Shown here piece after piece: positions 15,523 to 17,673 of a DNA stretch of 17,673 nt. Each line of letters opens with the position of its first letter. Position 1 is the stretch's first letter. The translations under genes and the position numbers were made by a program. Under the pieces are notes generated by a model. It did not search any database. It was not told the DNA's origin and saw only the letters and a list, made by a program, of their open reading frames with translations. The stretch comes from Pseudomonadota bacterium (lineage in GTDB: Bacteria; Pseudomonadota; Gammaproteobacteria; Pseudomonadales; Oleiphilaceae), in the NCBI GenBank assembly GCA_023430625.1, contig JAEZAA010000310.1, positions 1-17,673 on the forward strand, written 5' to 3'.

Positions 15523-16422
15523 AAGAACATTTTCGTGCAGGGCCCTTATTTAGGGTTCCAGATGCTGATAATCGCGGTCATCTCGCTGGCCCTGATCGTG
15601 GTCGATTATCGGCTCCCCTACCTCGACCCCGTGCGACGGGCACTGAATACGGTGATGACGCCGGTTCAGCGCTCGGTCGATCTGCCTTACGCAGTGGTCC
15701 ATTGGGCCGGCAGTGCCTTTGCGACACGCCAGACGTTGCGGGAGGAGAACGAAGCCCTGAAGGCGCGGGTCCTGATTCTGGAGGCGCAAACCCTGAAACT
15801 GGCATCGCTCAGTGCCGAGGTCAGCCGCCTGCGAGATCTGCTGAATGCCTCCGGCGTGGTGGACGAATCCGTCGTCGTCGCGGAAATCATTGGCGTTGAC
15901 CCGGATCCCTATGTGCATGAGGTCGTGATCAACAAGGGCGATGCCTCGGGGGCCTTCGTTGGCCAGCCGGTCTTGGACTCCAAAGGGCTGGTTGGACAGA
16001 TCATTGAAACCAGCAAATACACGAGCCGCGTGCTGATGATTTCCGACAGCAGCCACGCCGTGCCGGTTCAGGTCAACCGCAATGGGGTTCGCGCCATTGC
16101 CTTTGGTGGCGGTTCGCTTGATCTGCTGGAGCTGGTGGATGTGTCCGAAACCACGGATATTCAGGTGGGCGACCTGCTGGTCAGCTCCGGCCTGGGTGGC
16201 CGCTTTCCGGTGGGCTATCCGGTCGGCACCGTGGTGTCCTTGACTCAGGAGCCTGGCCAACCCTTCGTCAGAGTGCGGGTCAAGCCAGCGGCTGAACTCA
16301 ATCGCAGCCGTCATGTACTGCTGGTTTTTAAGCGCGAGCTCAGGCCAGAGGCACGCGAGACGAAGCCTGAGGCACAGGCGACACCCGATCAATCCCCGGC
16401 GCCGCAATCGCCTGCGTCCTGA
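15520..16422 (+). CDS. mreC: rod shape-determining protein MreC (probable ATT start)
   Basis: MreC is the bitopic elongasome scaffold that links MreB/MreD to the PBP2-RodA synthase. From ATT it has 300 residues: a short cytoplasmic KNIFVQGPYLGFQ, one membrane segment (about 15-30, LIIAVISLALIVVDY), a periplasmic coiled coil (about 68-105, with LREENEALKARVLILEAQ), and the double beta-barrel domain (about 115-275). The tail is Pro/Glu/Ala-rich. ATT at 15520 is chosen because GGAGG lies 7 nt upstream and because the x-K-x-x-F-x-x-GP N-terminus is what MreC proteins usually show. An in-frame TAG at 15514 excludes earlier starts. GTG at 15535 is the fallback (295 residues) but lacks a spaced ribosome binding site. 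mreD follows after 14 nt. Confidence 0.93.
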   Translation: MKNIFVQGPYLGFQMLIIAVISLALIVVDYRLPYLDPVRRALNTVMTPVQRSVDLPYAVVHWAGSAFATRQTLREENEALKARVLILEAQTLKLASLSAEVSRLRDLLNASGVVDESVVVAEIIGVDPDPYVHEVVINKGDASGAFVGQPVLDSKGLVGQIIETSKYTSRVLMISDSSHAVPVQVNRNGVRAIAFGGGSLDLLELVDVSETTDIQVGDLLVSSGLGGRFPVGYPVGTVVSLTQEPGQPFVRVRVKPAAELNRSRHVLLVFKRELRPEARETKPEAQATPDQSPAPQSPAS

Positions 16423-16436
16423 GCCGATGGTGCTGT

Positions 16437-16895
16437 ATGAACATCCTGCTGCTTCTCATTAGTGTCCTGGTTGCCTTTTTACTGAGTATCGTAGGGGTGC
16501 CCGAATTTCTGCTGCATTGGCGCCCGGAGTGGGCGGCGCTGGTGGTCTTTTACTGGGTGCTGGCGGCACCGGACCGGATCGGCCTGGTGTTCGCGTGGTG
16601 CGTCGGCTTTCTGCTGGATATCCTGGAGGGCACGCTCATGGGCATGAACGCCCTCGCGCTGGCGGTGGTGGCGTATCTCCTCCTGAGCATGCATCAGCGC
16701 ATCAAGATGTTTCCGCTCCCGCAGCAGTCATTCATTGTCTTTCTCATTGTTGGCATCAGCTTGATGCTGTGCCATTGGATCAAGAGCTTTACCGGCGTGC
16801 GTCCGGGCGACATGAGCTTCTTGCTGCCAGCGATCTCGTCGGCCCTCGTGTGGCCACTGTTCTATGTGGTGATGCGTCGTCTGGACCGCTACTGA
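16437..16895 (+). CDS. mreD: rod shape-determining membrane protein MreD
   Basis: MreD is a small polytopic inner membrane protein of the elongasome that works with MreC to regulate PBP2. The 152 residues contain about five to six hydrophobic segments (approximately 2-20, 32-44, 47-64, 70-86, 97-115 and 128-146) and end in the basic MRRLDRY. HWRPEWAALVVFYWVLAAP after the first segment and the GFLLDILEGTLMGMNALAL motif are typical of gammaproteobacterial MreD. The ATG has a poor ribosome binding site and lies 14 nt after mreC, which suggests translational coupling. Confidence 0.95.
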   Translation: MNILLLLISVLVAFLLSIVGVPEFLLHWRPEWAALVVFYWVLAAPDRIGLVFAWCVGFLLDILEGTLMGMNALALAVVAYLLLSMHQRIKMFPLPQQSFIVFLIVGISLMLCHWIKSFTGVRPGDMSFLLPAISSALVWPLFYVVMRRLDRY

Positions 16896-16938
16896 CGCGA
16901 CGTCACCACGACAGGTCTTTCGCTAGACCCTATTTCCG

Positions 16939-16969
16939 CAGGGCAGCCCGCATTCGGGCGCACGCCCTG
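16939..16969 (+). other. two-part hairpin between mreD and maf
   Basis: CAGGGC pairs with GCCCTG, and an inner CCCG/CGGG stem closes a CATT loop. There is no following U-tract, so it is unlikely to be a full terminator. It may attenuate or protect the mreD end before maf, whose own ribosome binding site lies 20 nt further. Confidence 0.35.
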
Positions 16970-16997
16970 TTCACCTTATCAGTCGTAGGAGGGAGCC

Positions 16998-17594
16998 ATG
17001 ACGATGACCACAAGGCCGCGTCTGATCCTGGCATCGGCATCGCCGCGCCGTGCCGAGTTGCTGCGCCAGATCGGAGTCGATTTTCTGATCAGTTCCGTGG
17101 ATCTCGATGAACGAGTGGAGCCTGGTGAGGCGCCGGACGCTTACGTACGGCGGTTAGCGCTGGCCAAGGCGCGCGCAGTACGGCAGAATCCGGGAAACGA
17201 AACCAGTCTGGTACTCGGGTCCGACACCTCAGTGGTGCTCGATGGCGTGATCCTGGGCAAACCGCGTGATGAAGCCGATTTTAATGTCATGTTGTCCAGC
17301 TTGTCCGGGCGTCGTCATCAGGTGTGGACTGGCGTCGCGCTGGTGCGTGAATCAGGCTCTGAGCTGGTCACTGCCGTGGTGACGGAGGTGAGCTTTCGCA
17401 CCATCGAGCCGCGGGAACTGGCGGCGTACTGGCGGACGGGCGAGCCCTGCGACAAGGCCGGGGGCTACGGAATCCACGGCAAGGGCGCAGTGTTCGTGGA
17501 GCGGATTGAAGGCAGTTACTCCGCCGTCATGGGACTTCCGCTGTTTGAAACTGCGGACCTGCTGCGCCAGGCTGGGGTTGAGCTCTGGCCCTGA
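16998..17594 (+). CDS. maf: Maf-family nucleoside triphosphate pyrophosphatase (YhdE type)
   Basis: This 198-residue cytosolic pyrophosphatase probably hydrolyses dTTP/UTP and modified pyrimidine nucleotides to the monophosphates, as its E. coli counterpart YhdE does. Motifs seen: LASASPRRAELL (11-22), the catalytic Asp-76 in GSDTSVV, LGKPRD, DKAGGYGIHGKG, and the C-terminal GSYSAVMGLPLFET. The YhdE-like GYGI and GLPL motifs support YhdE over YceF. A strong AGGAGG 5 nt before the ATG decides the start. It follows mreD by 102 nt, the usual mreBCD-maf order in gammaproteobacteria. Confidence 0.95.
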   Translation: MTMTTRPRLILASASPRRAELLRQIGVDFLISSVDLDERVEPGEAPDAYVRRLALAKARAVRQNPGNETSLVLGSDTSVVLDGVILGKPRDEADFNVMLSSLSGRRHQVWTGVALVRESGSELVTAVVTEVSFRTIEPRELAAYWRTGEPCDKAGGYGIHGKGAVFVERIEGSYSAVMGLPLFETADLLRQAGVELWP

Positions 17595-17655
17595 TCGACT
17601 GAATAACAGGCTGAACAAGAATTAGCATATAGACGACTGCAAGCGACGGTATTTG

Positions 17656-17673
17656 ATGACTGCGGATGTAAAG
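17656..17673 (+). CDS. possible start of the next gene (cut by window end)
   Basis: ATG at 17656 opens MTADVK and runs out of the window after six codons. The ribosome binding site is weak. In related genomes rng (ribonuclease G) commonly follows maf, but six residues cannot confirm this. The start itself is uncertain. Confidence 0.25.

Noticed and set aside
1..17673. CRISPR arrays, rRNA, tRNA or phage genes
   Set aside because: No short regularly spaced repeats, RNA gene signatures or phage structural genes other than the phage-tail-like VgrG were found.

Overview
The window looks like a chromosomal segment of a marine-type gammaproteobacterium. GatC, GatA, GatB, MreB, MreC, MreD and YhdE-type Maf all read as gammaproteobacterial proteins. 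GC is moderate (about 55-60% in the housekeeping half), and divergent gatCAB and mreBCD-maf operons flank a short intergenic region. A Marinobacter-like or related genus is my best guess, from recollection of protein style only.

Right part (about 10.5-17.7 kb) is core genome. On the minus strand, gatC-gatA-gatB encode the tRNA-dependent Asp/Glu amidotransferase. A 496-bp gene-free region separates them from mreB, mreC, mreD and maf on the plus strand, which serve rod-shape determination and nucleotide housekeeping. A clear intrinsic terminator lies between mreB and mreC. mreC appears to start at a non-canonical ATT codon behind a near-perfect ribosome binding site.

Left part (1-10.4 kb, all minus strand) is a type VI secretion (T6SS) effector island without T6SS core genes. 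In transcription order it holds vgrG (spike), a DUF4123 adaptor (VasW/Tap type), a 1558-residue VasX-like candidate pore-forming effector, and at least three tandem copies of a two-TM membrane protein that I infer to be the immunity family. The genes are tightly packed: 19 nt, then a 4-nt GTGA overlap, then an 8-nt ATGCCTGA overlap. The order fits VgrG carrying the effector, DUF4123 loading it, and the membrane proteins protecting the producer's inner membrane.

The most unusual feature is the immunity array. It is an exact 1150-bp-period tandem repeat, and every unit carries the last 24 codons plus stop of the effector gene in front of the immunity gene. The Shine-Dalgarno of the immunity gene lies inside these effector codons, which may explain why the tail is kept. 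Copies are mosaic: the C-terminal 185 residues of the two complete copies are almost identical, while the transmembrane and N-terminal parts differ and are AT-richer. The array continues past the left edge of the window, so the copy number is unknown.
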